Part shown: piece by piece, positions 36,398-47,648 of the stretch
How positions within the stretch are numbered: the first letter of the stretch is position 1
Layout of the letters: every line of letters begins with the position of its first letter
Source of the DNA: Mesorhizobium shangrilense
GTDB lineage: Bacteria; Pseudomonadota; Alphaproteobacteria; Rhizobiales; Rhizobiaceae
Direction: 5' to 3'
DNA length: 64,000 bases
Assembly (NCBI RefSeq): GCF_040537815.1
Contig: NZ_JBEWSZ010000001.1
Span: 1,984,001 to 2,048,000, forward strand
Program-made: the position numbers and the translations under genes
Notes under the pieces: generated by a model
Told to the model about the DNA's origin: nothing
Databases searched by the model: none
Seen by the model: the letters and a program-made list of their open reading frames with translations, nothing else

Positions 36398-37030
36398 ATG
36401 ACAACCGATAGCCAGTACATTCTCGAAAGCATCGAGCGCGGATGCGTGATGCTTTCCGATGGCGAGTTTTTCATCGACAGGCTGATGAAGTATTTCGGCA
36501 ACGGGAGGATCCGGTGGCACGTCGAATTCCGTGGGCATCGCATCGAGTTGACGACAGGCCAGCTCAAGAAGCAGCCGACGTTCCGCAGGAAGATGCTCGA
36601 ACAGGCTGGTGTGTTGCCGCCCCAGCGTGCCGGGGCCATCTACAGGCGATGGGTGATCGACCTGAGGAAGAATGCCATTGAGCTTCCCTGGCGGGATAGA
36701 CCGGTCGATGTCGGTTTCACCATCGACAGACTTGCCAGCCACGGTGATGGGCGCTGGACGGTTGAATACCAAGGCAAGGCAATCAAGTTCACGACGACCA
36801 AACTCCGCAGGCAAGTCAGTTTCCGTAAACGCATGCTGGCCAAGGCCAAGGTACTGCCGCCCCAACTGGACCCGGCTGCCTATCGGAAGTGGGTGGACTG
36901 GCTCATTCAAAACGCCACCGAGACTGCACCGCAGGCCGGCGATGCCTTGATGACCGAGAAAAGTTGGCTCGACGACCTCCCAGAATTGGCCGGCTGGCAA
37001 AATGAAGCGCCGCTCCGAGAGACCAACTGA
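36398..37030 (+). CDS. Protein with two tandem 70-residue repeats, unknown function
   Basis: The 210-residue protein is mostly a duplication. Unit 1 (DGEFFIDRLMKYFGNGRIRW ... LPPQRAGAIYRRWVIDL) and unit 2 (VGFTIDRLASHGDGRWTVEY ... LPPQLDPAAYRKWVDWL) align along their full length: shared F-IDRL, W-VE-x-G, T-LK/RR, FR-KML and VLPPQ-x5-YR-WV positions. Basic, aromatic-rich repeats like these may bind nucleic acid, but no family is recognised. ATG 36398 follows GAGG; a longer frame to 36218 looks non-coding. The 295 bp upstream hold no other gene. Confidence 0.6.
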   Translation: MTTDSQYILESIERGCVMLSDGEFFIDRLMKYFGNGRIRWHVEFRGHRIELTTGQLKKQPTFRRKMLEQAGVLPPQRAGAIYRRWVIDLRKNAIELPWRDRPVDVGFTIDRLASHGDGRWTVEYQGKAIKFTTTKLRRQVSFRKRMLAKAKVLPPQLDPAAYRKWVDWLIQNATETAPQAGDALMTEKSWLDDLPELAGWQNEAPLRETN

Positions 37031-37135
37031 GAAGAAAGAGCAGCAAAGCGAACGGGAAATCCATTTGATCCATGGAAAGAGGCTTCTGCGTGCGAGGTTG
37101 ACGAAGCATTGGCGGGATGAGCATAAGAGCGGCGC

Positions 37136-37209
37136 GGTCTGAGGGCGGGACGGTGACGCATCGGTCTGCAAAACCGACGTAGTGGGTTCAATTCCCACTC
37201 AGACCTCCA
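37136..37209 (+). tRNA. tRNA-Cys (anticodon GCA)
   Basis: Acceptor GGTCTGA pairs with TCAGACC, with discriminator T and encoded CCA (37207-37209). The anticodon arm is TCGGT-CTGCAAA-ACCGA with anticodon GCA. The T arm is GTGGG-TTCAATT-CCCAC. It sits at the right-hand edge of the accessory stretch that begins at attR; no second copy of its 3' end was seen. Confidence 0.93.
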
Positions 37210-37214
37210 TTTTC

Positions 37215-37251
37215 AAAAGCCGCCCGCGCTTAAATGAGCCGGGCGGCTTTT
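37215..37251 (+). terminator. Intrinsic terminator of tRNA-Cys
   Basis: AAAAGCCGCCCG and CGGGCGGCTTTT form a perfect 12-bp stem (37215-37226 and 37240-37251), followed by CTTGTC. It lies 5 bp after the tRNA CCA end. Confidence 0.9.
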
Positions 37252-37391
37252 CTTGTCGGGCGATGCCGATCTCAAACAGTGGCGACGGCACTCTTGGCGT
37301 TTGCCATGCCTATGGATTTCGGTTCAGATTGATGGGGAAGGAATCTGGCTGGAGCCTGGCTCGCGGCCGACAACATCCTGCATGAGAACAT

Positions 37392-39077
37392 ATGGACCAC
37401 TTCAACCTCGGCACCTATCGCCGCCCCATCTCCACCCACTCAACCGAAACCCAGCACTGGTTCGATATCGGCCTGAACTGGTGTTATGGCTTCAACCATG
37501 AGGAAGGCATCAAGTGCTTTGAAAAGGCGCTGGAAACGGACCCCGACTGTCCGATGGTGCATTGGGGCATCGCCTACGCAACCGGGCCTTTCTACAACCT
37601 GACCTGGAAGGAGCATGGCGAGGCCGAAGCCAACAGCGCGACCAGGCGTTGCTTCGAGCATGTCCAGTTGGCTCACGCCAACACGGCTGAAGCCAGCGAT
37701 GTCGAAAGGCGATTGATCGAGGCGCTGTCCTGCCGTTTCCAGAAGCCGCACCGCGTGAGCCCCCAAGAATTCGAGCAGTGGGATGATGCCTATGCCGCCG
37801 CGATGCGGCTGGTCTATCAGAGCTTTCCAAACGACCATGACGTGATGGCGCTGCTGGTCGAGGCACTGATGATGCGCACCGTGCGACGTCTCTGGAGCCT
37901 CAAGACAGGCGAGCCGGCCCCGAATTCCGATGTCGTCGAGGCGCTGGAGGTATGCGAGCGGTCAATCCGGCTCGCCGATGAGGCCGGCATCACGCAGCAC
38001 CCGGCGATCGTCCATCTGCACATTCATCTGCTGGAGATGTCTGTCATGCCGGAGCGCGGCATGCGCTCGGCGGATGTGCTCGGCGAAATGTGCCCGGATG
38101 CCGGGCACATGAACCACATGCCCGGCCACATCTATGTGCTGTGCGGCGAGTATGAAAAGGCAAAACTTGCCAGCGAAAAGGCGGTTCGCGCCAACGATCT
38201 CTATCTCGCCTACGCAGGTGAGACGACCTACTATCTGCTAGGCTGCTGCCACGACCTGCATCTGATGATGTTCACCTGCATGTTTCTCGGCCAGTACAGG
38301 CCGGCGCTGTGGGCTGCCGACAAGGTGCGCAGCCTGGTGACGCGCGACGTGGTCAGCCTTGCCGACCGGCCAAAGCTCACCCAGACGGTGGAAGGCTACC
38401 ACGCCATGAAATCGCATGTGCAGGTGCGCTTTGGCCGCTGGCAGGACATCATCGACGAACCGATGACCGAAGAGCCTGAACTCTATGTGCTGACGGCAGC
38501 CATGCAGCATTATGCCAAGGGCGTGGCACATGCCACGCTCAGGCATTTCGCCGAGGCGGAGCGGGAGCGGGAACGGTTCCATCAACACCTCGCTGGGATC
38601 CCGCCGGAGCGGCGCTTCCTCAGCAACCCGACGCGGGCATCGCTTGGCGTCGGCGCCGCCCTGCTCGACGGCGAGCTTGCCTATCACCAGGGCCGGCACG
38701 AAGAGGCCTATGCCCATCTGCGGCAAGCGGTCGAATTCGACGACAATCTGTCCTACACCGAGCCTTGGGCCTGGATGCATCCGCCGCGCCATGCACTGGC
38801 CGCCCTGCTTCTCGACCAGGGCCACGCACAGGAAGCCGAGCAGGTCTATCGCGACGATCTCGGCCTGAGCGGCACGGTGCAGCGCTGCGCCCAGCACCCC
38901 GACAATGTATGGTCCCTCCACGGGTTGGTGGAATGCCTGAAGCTGCGCGGCGACACGCAAGAATTGCCAGCGCTGAAGGCCAAACTTGCCAGGGCACTTG
39001 CCAAGGCGGACGTGCCGATCAGTTCATCATGCCTGTGCAGGACCAGCACGGAGCCGGCGTACAGTTGCTGTCATTGA
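37392..39077 (+). CDS. Tetratricopeptide-repeat protein
   Basis: A 561-residue soluble protein of helical repeats. The first TPR unit is EGIKCFEKALETDPDCPMVH, with further units such as EYEKAKLASEKAVRANDLYL and GRHEEAYAHLRQAVEFDDNL. Conserved His/Met-rich patches (HLHIHLLEMS, HMNHMPGHIYVLCGEY) suggest a binding pocket in the middle. The C terminus ends with a Cys-rich SSCLCR...YSCCH. Such proteins are common in rhizobia and annotated only as TPR proteins. ATG 37392 was chosen; the ribosome-binding site is weak. Confidence 0.8.
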   Translation: MDHFNLGTYRRPISTHSTETQHWFDIGLNWCYGFNHEEGIKCFEKALETDPDCPMVHWGIAYATGPFYNLTWKEHGEAEANSATRRCFEHVQLAHANTAEASDVERRLIEALSCRFQKPHRVSPQEFEQWDDAYAAAMRLVYQSFPNDHDVMALLVEALMMRTVRRLWSLKTGEPAPNSDVVEALEVCERSIRLADEAGITQHPAIVHLHIHLLEMSVMPERGMRSADVLGEMCPDAGHMNHMPGHIYVLCGEYEKAKLASEKAVRANDLYLAYAGETTYYLLGCCHDLHLMMFTCMFLGQYRPALWAADKVRSLVTRDVVSLADRPKLTQTVEGYHAMKSHVQVRFGRWQDIIDEPMTEEPELYVLTAAMQHYAKGVAHATLRHFAEAERERERFHQHLAGIPPERRFLSNPTRASLGVGAALLDGELAYHQGRHEEAYAHLRQAVEFDDNLSYTEPWAWMHPPRHALAALLLDQGHAQEAEQVYRDDLGLSGTVQRCAQHPDNVWSLHGLVECLKLRGDTQELPALKAKLARALAKADVPISSSCLCRTSTEPAYSCCH

Positions 39078-39250
39078 TATCCGGTTGAGGTTGCGAGGAC
39101 CGCTTTCCTTGCAAATTGTCTCAAAACTGCTGCGCAATTTAGCGCAACATGAATTATGATGCGGTTCTTGATTGCGAGCTGACAGCTGGCGGGATGCAGA
39201 CAGCTCCCTTGCGGGCAGAGGTGACGGATGTCTTCGCGGGGCACATCGGG

Positions 39251-40018
39251 ATGAGAACGCGTTTTGTCCTCGCGCTTATCTGCTTGTTGCTGCCGATCCA
39301 AAAGGCGGCCGCGGGTTGGTATCACGTGGAAAACTACGAAGGTTTCCTTGGACCATTTCCCATCCACCTTTCCTTACAGACATACGACAACTTCGGCAGC
39401 GGCATAACCGTCGAGGGGAGTTACTTCTACGACGGGAAACAAAGTCCCATTGCCCTGTATGGCAAGGCCAGCGGCAGCAGACTCGTGCTCTGCGAGATTC
39501 CCGACAACAACGAATTCAATCGAATAATCATAGTAGGGACCCAAACCCCCGTCGGCATCACCGGATGCTCCTTTTCCATCGACCTCAATGAGAGCGGCGC
39601 GACGGGAACCTGGAGCCAGCACGCGATCAAATACCCTGTCACGCTCAAGAAGGTTGCGAGCCTGGACGATACCGGCGACGGCAAGATTGACGGAGCCGTT
39701 GCCATTCCCTTCTGGGCGCAGACAGCCACCAACATGTTTTCAGGAATTTACACGAGCACAGGCTCGGGCATCTGCATGGAGAAAATGCAGATCATCAACA
39801 AGGGCAGCAAGAAGGTCGATCAAGAGATCGATTTCGACAAGAATGACTGCAACGCAGGCATGCTGATGACGCCTATCTACCTGAATGTTCAGAAATTTTC
39901 GAAGAATGGCTCGGACGTCATCTCGGTGAGTTTCCGCAATGGCGGCGCCGGATATGCGATGGACTATATTTTCGACAATAAAACCAAGACGTTTCGTCAG
40001 AAGAATCTGAAGAAGTGA
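39251..40018 (+). CDS. Exported protein of unknown function
   Basis: A 255-residue protein. The N terminus TRFVLALICLLLPIQKAAAG is a clear signal peptide. The mature part is beta-rich with single cysteines spread through it (LVLCEIPDNNEF, GITGCSFSIDL, ICMEKMQI, KNDCNAGM), which could form disulfides. No family is recognised. ATG 39251 begins the signal peptide; the longer frame from 39149 would bury it. It stands alone between the TPR gene and the convergent PaiB-like gene. Confidence 0.65.
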   Translation: MRTRFVLALICLLLPIQKAAAGWYHVENYEGFLGPFPIHLSLQTYDNFGSGITVEGSYFYDGKQSPIALYGKASGSRLVLCEIPDNNEFNRIIIVGTQTPVGITGCSFSIDLNESGATGTWSQHAIKYPVTLKKVASLDDTGDGKIDGAVAIPFWAQTATNMFSGIYTSTGSGICMEKMQIINKGSKKVDQEIDFDKNDCNAGMLMTPIYLNVQKFSKNGSDVISVSFRNGGAGYAMDYIFDNKTKTFRQKNLKK

Positions 40019-40060
40019 GCCAGGGGCCACCCGTCGGAGCGCAGCAGGATGCGACGGCGA

Positions 40061-40690
40061 TCAGTCCTGGCGGTGCGCGTTGTGCGCCTTCATCATCGCC
40101 GCCAGCGCCGGATCATCGTCCTCCAGCACGCTGATGGCTCCGCGCGTATCGTAGTGGCGTTCGTCCTGCCCCATCTTGAACTTTGCCTCGAGCCGCTCGA
40201 TCGGCAGGTAGAAGCCGATGATATGGGGCATGCGCCGCACCATGCCGCCGGGGCCGAGTTCACGCATGCGCCAGCGATCGTCGCGATCCTTCTCCAGCGC
40301 ATCGACCAACTGCAGGAGATGCCTGGCGGTCGCGTGGTCGTCGAGCGGCGCCGGGTGCCCATGGCAATGCACGACGGCAAAATTCCAGGTCGGCGCGCTG
40401 TCGCGCACCGGATTGCGTGGATACCAGGACGGCGAGATATAGCCGTGCGGGCCATGGAAGACGGCAATGGTTTCCCTGCCCTCGGCGATCAGCGTGCTGT
40501 GCGGATTGGCCCTGGCGAGATGCGACACCAGCGTGCCGTTCGCGCCCCTGCCCCGATCGAGCACGAAGGGCAGATGCGAGACGGCGAGCCCGTGTGGCCC
40601 CGCCGTCACCACGGTGGCAAAGGCCGCCGCTTCGAGCAGGCCGAACACTTCGTCCTGCGACAGCGGCGCGAATTCAGGCTTGCTGTACAT
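40061..40690 (-). CDS. PaiB-type FMN-binding protein
   Basis: A 209-residue flavin-reductase-like split-barrel protein. It matches the PaiB/FMN-binding negative transcriptional regulator family: MYSKPEFAPLSQDEVFGLL, SHLPFVLDRG, SHLARANPHS, FHGPHGYISPSWY and WNFAVVHCHG. PaiB proteins bind FMN or related cofactors; the transcriptional role in Bacillus is not established elsewhere. It starts 36 bp behind the livH stop and probably forms the last gene of the Liv transporter operon, which would link it to amine or amino-acid metabolism. Confidence 0.85.
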   Translation of the reverse strand: MYSKPEFAPLSQDEVFGLLEAAAFATVVTAGPHGLAVSHLPFVLDRGRGANGTLVSHLARANPHSTLIAEGRETIAVFHGPHGYISPSWYPRNPVRDSAPTWNFAVVHCHGHPAPLDDHATARHLLQLVDALEKDRDDRWRMRELGPGGMVRRMPHIIGFYLPIERLEAKFKMGQDERHYDTRGAISVLEDDDPALAAMMKAHNAHRQD

Positions 40691-40725
40691 CAGCTCAGGT
40701 TCTCGAGGGTTCAGTTTCTCGGGGA

Positions 40726-41607
40726 TCAGCTACGCTGGACACGCACCGCCGGGATCAAGCCTTGCGGGCGCAGCAACAGCACGGCTATGACCCCTGAAAG
40801 CACGATGGCGTCGCGATAGGGTGCGATCGCGCCCGGCAAGGTCGCCTGCAGCAGCACCTCGATGATGCCGAGCAGGAAGCCGCCGGCCACGGCGCCCGGC
40901 AGGCTACCCAGACCACCAACAACGGCGGCGATGAAGGCCTTCAGCACCGGCGTGAAACCCATCAGTGGATCGACCGAGGCCCGCTGCGCCACCCACAGCA
41001 TCGCCGCCAGCCCGGCCAGCAGGCCGGAAAGCAGGAAGGCGGTGGCGATGATGCGGCTGGCCGGAATGCCCATCAGGCGCACGACATCGAAATCCTCTGC
41101 CGCGGCGCGCATCGCCGTGCCGGTCACCGAGCGGCGCAGGAAGAGTTCCAGCGCTATCAGCGCCAGCGCCGAGACAAGGATGGAGATGCTGGGGCCGACG
41201 CCGATGGTGAAATCACCGAAGGAGAAAGCACCGGTCATCCAGCTGGGCATGGCGACGGCCTGCGGCCTGGCCGAGATGCCGTTCTGGAAGATGACCTTCA
41301 GCAGGCTGGAAACGGCGAAGCTGGTCAACAGAAGACTGGTGACGCTGGCGCCGCGCATCGGCCTGAAGGCAATACGTTCCATGGCGACAGCGGCAAGCGC
41401 GCCGCAGGTGACGGCGACAAGCACGGCCACCGGAAAGGGAAAGCCGAGCACCAGGGAGGCCAGCAGCGCGTAGCCCGACAGAGTCATCAGCTCGCCATGG
41501 GCGAAGTTAATCAGGCCGACGATGGAAAAGACGATCGCCAGCCCCAGCGCCAGCAGCGCATAGACGCCGCCGAGGCTCACCGCATTGATGATCTGCTGCG
41601 CGATCAT
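40726..41607 (-). CDS. livH: Branched-chain amino-acid-type ABC permease LivH
   Basis: A 293-residue inner-membrane permease with about eight helices. The family start is QQIINAVSLGGVYALLALGL, and the hallmark GLINFAHGELMTLSGYALLA is complete. The C-terminal patch GGLGSLPGAVAGGFLLGIIE is the cytoplasmic coupling loop. Pairs with LivM (fused to LivG in this operon). GGGAG precedes ATG 41607, three bases from the livF stop. Confidence 0.9.
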   Translation of the reverse strand: MIAQQIINAVSLGGVYALLALGLAIVFSIVGLINFAHGELMTLSGYALLASLVLGFPFPVAVLVAVTCGALAAVAMERIAFRPMRGASVTSLLLTSFAVSSLLKVIFQNGISARPQAVAMPSWMTGAFSFGDFTIGVGPSISILVSALALIALELFLRRSVTGTAMRAAAEDFDVVRLMGIPASRIIATAFLLSGLLAGLAAMLWVAQRASVDPLMGFTPVLKAFIAAVVGGLGSLPGAVAGGFLLGIIEVLLQATLPGAIAPYRDAIVLSGVIAVLLLRPQGLIPAVRVQRS

Positions 41608-41610
41608 GCT

Positions 41611-42315
41611 CTAGGCTCCCAAATAGGCTTGGCGGACGAGGTCCGATGAGGCGAGTTCCCTTGCCGTGCCCGACAGCACCACTTCGCCATTGGCGAGCAC
41701 GACTGCGCGGTCGGCGATTTCCAGCGCAAGCGCCACATTCTGCTCGACCAGCAGGATGCTCAGGCCCTTGCGGCGCAGTTCGGCGATCAGGTCGAACACG
41801 GTGTCGATCAATTGCGGAGCAAGGCCGAGCGAGGGTTCGTCGAGCAGGATCATGCGCGGCTTGCCCATCAGCGCGCGGGCAATCGCCAGCATCTGCTGCT
41901 CGCCACCCGACAGGTTCCCGCCCTTGACGCGGTGGTAGCGGCGCAGGATCGGAAACAGCTCCAGCATCTCCTCCTCGCGCACTCTTGCCTCGGCGGCTGG
42001 CTGGTGTACGGCACCGCCGAGACGCAGATTGTCGGCCACAGTCAGGCTGGCGAAGATGCGGCGGCCTTCAGGGACCAGCGCGACGCCCTTGCGGGCGATC
42101 GCCTCGGGCGTCAGGCCGGTGATATCGACGCCGTCGAAAACCACCTTGCCCGATGCAGCCGGCACCAGCCCGGCCACGGCGCCGAGCGTCGAACTCTTGC
42201 CGGCGCCATTGGCGCCGACCAGCGCGATGATCTCGCCGCTGTCGACGGTGAGGTCGACGCGGCGCACCGCCTCGACTTCGCCGTAACGTATTTTCAGGGC
42301 TTCGACGCTCAGCAT
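41611..42315 (-). CDS. livF: ABC transporter ATP-binding protein LivF
   Basis: A 234-residue ATPase of the Liv/HAAT type. Walker A is VGANGAGKSST, the signature is LSGGEQQMLAIARALM, Walker B is RMILLDEPSLGLAP and the H-loop region is LLVEQNVALALEI. LivF pairs with LivG to drive amino-acid or amine import. It lies 4 bp from the binding-protein gene and 3 bp from livH. Confidence 0.93.
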   Translation of the reverse strand: MLSVEALKIRYGEVEAVRRVDLTVDSGEIIALVGANGAGKSSTLGAVAGLVPAASGKVVFDGVDITGLTPEAIARKGVALVPEGRRIFASLTVADNLRLGGAVHQPAAEARVREEEMLELFPILRRYHRVKGGNLSGGEQQMLAIARALMGKPRMILLDEPSLGLAPQLIDTVFDLIAELRRKGLSILLVEQNVALALEIADRAVVLANGEVVLSGTARELASSDLVRQAYLGA

Positions 42316-42319
42316 GACA

Positions 42320-43486
42320 TCACGGCGCGGGAACGTCGGCGGCTGCCGGGATCAGCGTCTCGACATGCTTCTGCTCGCCACCCTCGTAGCGCATCAACGC
42401 CACCGGCCTCAGCGGCATGCGGTTGGTGCCGGCATAGGTGATCTTGCCGGTGATGCCTTCGAAATCCTTGAGGTTGGCGATGGCGTCGCGGATCGCTTTC
42501 GGGTCGTCGGAGCCGGCCGTCTTCACCGCCTGGTCGAGGATCAAGCCAATCTCGTAGCCATTGACCTCATAAGTCGATTCCGGCGCATGCCCGGCATATT
42601 TGGCGAAGGCGGCATTGAAGGCCTCCAGCTTGCTGCCCGGCTCGGCATAGCCTGCCGCGGTGTAGACGACGCCGTCGACCAGCTTGCCGAGCGCCTTGAT
42701 GGTCGGAGTGCCGATGGCGTCGGCGCCATAGACGGGGATGGTCACGCCGGCGCCGCGCAATTGCTGGATGAAGGCCGGGAAATCCGGCTCGTAGGCAGCC
42801 GTCATGATCAGGTCCGGCTTGTCGGCGAGGCCCTTGATGTTGGTGATCTCGGCCGAAAAGTCGGGCTGGCCCATGGTGAAGGTGCCGCGGCCGACAATGG
42901 CGCCGCCTTTCTTCTCGAACACCTTGCCGAAGTATTCCGGCAGGTTAGCGGTGTAGGTGGTGTCCGGCGAGGTCAGCAGGAATACCTTCTTCTTGCCTTC
43001 GGAGACGGCGAAATCAGCCACCGCCGTCGCCTGTACATTGTCGGCCGGATAGGTGCCGAACATGACATCGCCGACCGCGCCGGTGAGCACGGGAGCGGAG
43101 CCGCAAAGCGTCAGGGTCGGGATGCCCAGCGGCTGTGTGAGTTGGCCGGCTGATATCGAGGGATCGGCGTCGCAAGGCGTGATCATGATCTTGGCGCCGG
43201 CATCGATCAGTTCCTGAGCGACAGTCGCTGTCTGCGCGGTGTCGGAGCGCGTGTCCTTGATCATCAGCTTGACGGTGTATTTGCCGCCAAGGCCGCCCTT
43301 GGCGTTGAGTTCGTCGAGCGCCATGCGCAGGCCGGCAAGTGCCGGCTGGTCGTAAGGGGCAAGGACGCCGGTCTGCGCGGTCGCGGCGCCGATGATGATC
43401 TCCTCGGCGGAGGCGGTCGAAACGGCGGCAATGCCGAACACCGCCGCGCACAGGGCGGCGCGATGGAGGCGATAGAGATTTGGCAT
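42320..43486 (-). CDS. Periplasmic solute-binding protein (LivK type)
   Basis: A 388-residue type I periplasmic binding protein with a signal peptide (AALCAAVFGIAAVSTASAEE). The first domain begins IIIGAATAQTGVLAPYDQPA, and the ligand-pocket region includes TPCDADPSISAGQLTQP and LLTSPDTTYTANLPEYFGKV. The family also binds amides, urea and amines. A very good AAGGAGAA precedes ATG 43486. It sits between the fused permease-ATPase and livF. Confidence 0.9.
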   Translation of the reverse strand: MPNLYRLHRAALCAAVFGIAAVSTASAEEIIIGAATAQTGVLAPYDQPALAGLRMALDELNAKGGLGGKYTVKLMIKDTRSDTAQTATVAQELIDAGAKIMITPCDADPSISAGQLTQPLGIPTLTLCGSAPVLTGAVGDVMFGTYPADNVQATAVADFAVSEGKKKVFLLTSPDTTYTANLPEYFGKVFEKKGGAIVGRGTFTMGQPDFSAEITNIKGLADKPDLIMTAAYEPDFPAFIQQLRGAGVTIPVYGADAIGTPTIKALGKLVDGVVYTAAGYAEPGSKLEAFNAAFAKYAGHAPESTYEVNGYEIGLILDQAVKTAGSDDPKAIRDAIANLKDFEGITGKITYAGTNRMPLRPVALMRYEGGEQKHVETLIPAAADVPAP

Positions 43487-43534
43487 GTCGGTTCTCCTTC
43501 TGGATTTTTTATCGTTGGCTGTTGTCGTTGCGGT

Positions 43535-45396
<1,862 letters not shown>

Positions 45397-45397
<1 letters not shown>

Positions 45398-46563
45398 CAC
45401 GCTGCCTTGAAACGGTTGGGCGAAAACGGCGCCAGGATCGGCTGGGAGCCCTCGGTGACCAGCTTGGCCACGGCCTCGCCGACGGCCGGCCCGGTCTTGA
45501 AGCCATGGCCGGAGGAGCCGGCGGAGACAACCAGCCCTTCGACCCCGGGCATGGCGCCGATGACCGGCAGATCGTCGGGGCTCATGTCGTAGAGGCCGGC
45601 GTAGCCGGGCCGGATACCAAGATCGGCCATGGCGGGCACGCGAGTGGCGAAGGTCTCGAGGATCTCAACCGATTCCGCTTCCTCGACACCTTCCATGTAA
45701 TCGTCCGGATTCTCGACGAAACGCGGCCGGCCGGCATGTTGGTGGCGCAGGCCGGTGCCACCGCCGGCCCAGGTGCCGGCAAGGATGACGCCGTCATTGT
45801 CGGGCCGCGCATAGTTGCAGGAAATGTCGTCGCACCAGGCAAAAGGCATCACATGCCTAGCCTTGCCGGCGGCGTCGAGCACAGCCATCGGATGGCGCTC
45901 GACATGCAGGGGCAGATCCAGGCCAACAGTCGCCAGCAGGCGGCGCGTCCAAGGTCCGGCGGCCAGCACGACCGTATCGGCTTCAAGCATGGTTCCGTCG
46001 GTCAGGGTCACGCCGGTGATGCGGTCCCCCTGCCGCTGAAGACTTTGGACGAGCGTGTTCTGCATGATCTTCGCGCCATGAGCACGGGCTGCGCGGGCGA
46101 TGGCATTGGTGGCGCCGAACGCGTCGGCATAGCCAAATTCGGGCTCCCACAGCGCCAGGGCGACATTGTCCGGAGCAAAACCAGGCGCGGCGTCGGCGAA
46201 AGCCCGAGGCGCCAGCGTCTCGATCCGCGCGCCCTCGCCGCGGATCCGCTCGGCGGCAGCCTTCCAACTCGCCTCATTGTCGTTGCCGCAGACCCACATC
46301 ATGCCGACCTCGGTGACGAAGGGGCCCTCGCCGGCGATCTCCGGCAGCGACACCAGAATCTCGCGGCCGCGAATCGAGAGCTGTGACAGTTCCGGCATCA
46401 GATAGAAGGCATGGAGAAGCGCCGATGATTTGCCGGACGGGCCGCCGGCGGGATGGGTCTGCTCGACCAGTGTCACCTTCACGCCGGCCCCGGCCAGATG
46501 ATAGGCCACGCTCGATCCGACAATTCCCGCGCCGACGACGATGACGTCGCTTCCGTTTCGCAT
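45397..46563 (-). CDS. FAD-dependent amine/amino-acid oxidoreductase (DadA/PuuB type)
   Basis: A 388-residue DAO-family flavoprotein. The dinucleotide motif is DVIVVGAGIVGSSVAYHLAG, and the C-terminal FAD patch is GLVVSAGSSGHGFKTGPAVG. It would oxidise a C-N bond of an amine or amino acid in the cytoplasm. ATG 46563 follows GGGGAA. It is the first gene of the leftward operon, divergent from rpiR across a 146-bp region with an inverted repeat. Context suggests that its substrate is imported by the Liv system and processed with the rightward operon. Confidence 0.88.
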
Positions 46564-46624
46564 GGTTGTTCCCCACAGTCTCTTTGGCTGCTTTCGATCA
46601 GGGTACGGCCAGCGATCGCGAAAT

Positions 46625-46647
46625 GTCAACATCTCTTCATTGTTGAC
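46625..46647. promoter_or_regulatory. Candidate operator between the divergent operons
   Basis: GTCAACA (46625-46631) and TGTTGAC (46641-46647) form a perfect 7-bp inverted repeat with a 9-bp spacer. A third half-site TCAACA lies at 46673-46678. The location between the FAD-gene start and rpiR fits an RpiR-type dimer binding site controlling both operons. Confidence 0.55.
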
Positions 46648-46709
46648 CAAAATCTAATTCCCTGTAATAAACTCAACAAAACACAAGAATGCGCATTTCG
46701 GGGAGGCCA

Positions 46710-47648
46710 ATGGCGATACGCGACGTTCTGATGCGTGGGGACCTTGCGCTGACGCCCTCGGAAGAGAAGATCGTCCGGCAGCTCTTGACGGACTATCCGA
46801 CCTCCGGCCTCGGCACAGCTTCAGCTCTGGCGCGGCGCTCCGGCGTCAGCGATCCGACCGTGGTTCGTCTGGTGGTCAAGCTCGGCTATGAGGGCTTCCC
46901 CGACTTCCAGGCCAAGCTTCTGGCCGAAGTCGAGGCCAGGCTGCATTCGCCATTGCTGATGATGGAAGCCAAGCGACAGAGCGGTTCCAGCGACAGCGCC
47001 GTGCTCGCCTATCTCGATTCCGTCACCACGGCCTTGCAGAAAGCCACTGCCACGACACCGGTCCAGACCTATGAGCGGGCCGCCCGCCTGCTGATGGAGG
47101 CCAAGGGCGAGATTATCCTTGTCGGCGGCCGGTTCAGCCGTCACATCGCCGGCATGCTGGCTGGATACCTGGTGCAGTTTCGCCCCGGGGTCCGCGATCT
47201 CGGCGTCCTCTCTCCGCAAAGCTTCGACACGTTGGCCGACCTCGACCGCCGCGATGTGCTTGTCGTCTTCGACTATCGCCGCTACCAGCTCGACGTGGTG
47301 GCCTATGCAAAGCAGGCTGCGGCGCTCGATGTGCGCATTCTGCTTTTCACGGACCAGTGGCTGTCGCCGATCGCCGATCTCGCCGAAGTGACGATCGTCA
47401 GCCCGCTCGAAGTCGCCTCGCCCTACGATACGCTGGCGCCGGCGATCGCACAGATGGAAGCCCTCACCGCCCACATCGTTTCGACACTGGATGACGACGC
47501 CCGCGCCCGCATCGAGAGGCTGGAAAAGGTGCGGCATGCCAATGCCGTAACGCTCGACAGCGAAGGCCTCGAAGAAAGCGGCGCGCGAAAGACACCCGGA
47601 CCAAAACCAGCCCGATCCAAATTGCCAAAACAGGACCAGAAAGCATGA
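46710..47648 (+). CDS. RpiR-family transcriptional regulator
   Basis: A 312-residue regulator with an N-terminal helix-turn-helix (LGTASALARRSGVSDPTVVR) and a C-terminal SIS sugar-phosphate-type domain (GEIILVGGRFSRHIAGMLAG ... VLVVFDYRRYQ). RpiR proteins sense phosphosugars or related small molecules. ATG 46710 has GGGGAGG just upstream. It is the first gene of a five-gene operon whose members overlap, and probably controls both divergent operons through the inverted repeat at 46625-46647. Confidence 0.92.
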   Translation: MAIRDVLMRGDLALTPSEEKIVRQLLTDYPTSGLGTASALARRSGVSDPTVVRLVVKLGYEGFPDFQAKLLAEVEARLHSPLLMMEAKRQSGSSDSAVLAYLDSVTTALQKATATTPVQTYERAARLLMEAKGEIILVGGRFSRHIAGMLAGYLVQFRPGVRDLGVLSPQSFDTLADLDRRDVLVVFDYRRYQLDVVAYAKQAAALDVRILLFTDQWLSPIADLAEVTIVSPLEVASPYDTLAPAIAQMEALTAHIVSTLDDDARARIERLEKVRHANAVTLDSEGLEESGARKTPGPKPARSKLPKQDQKA

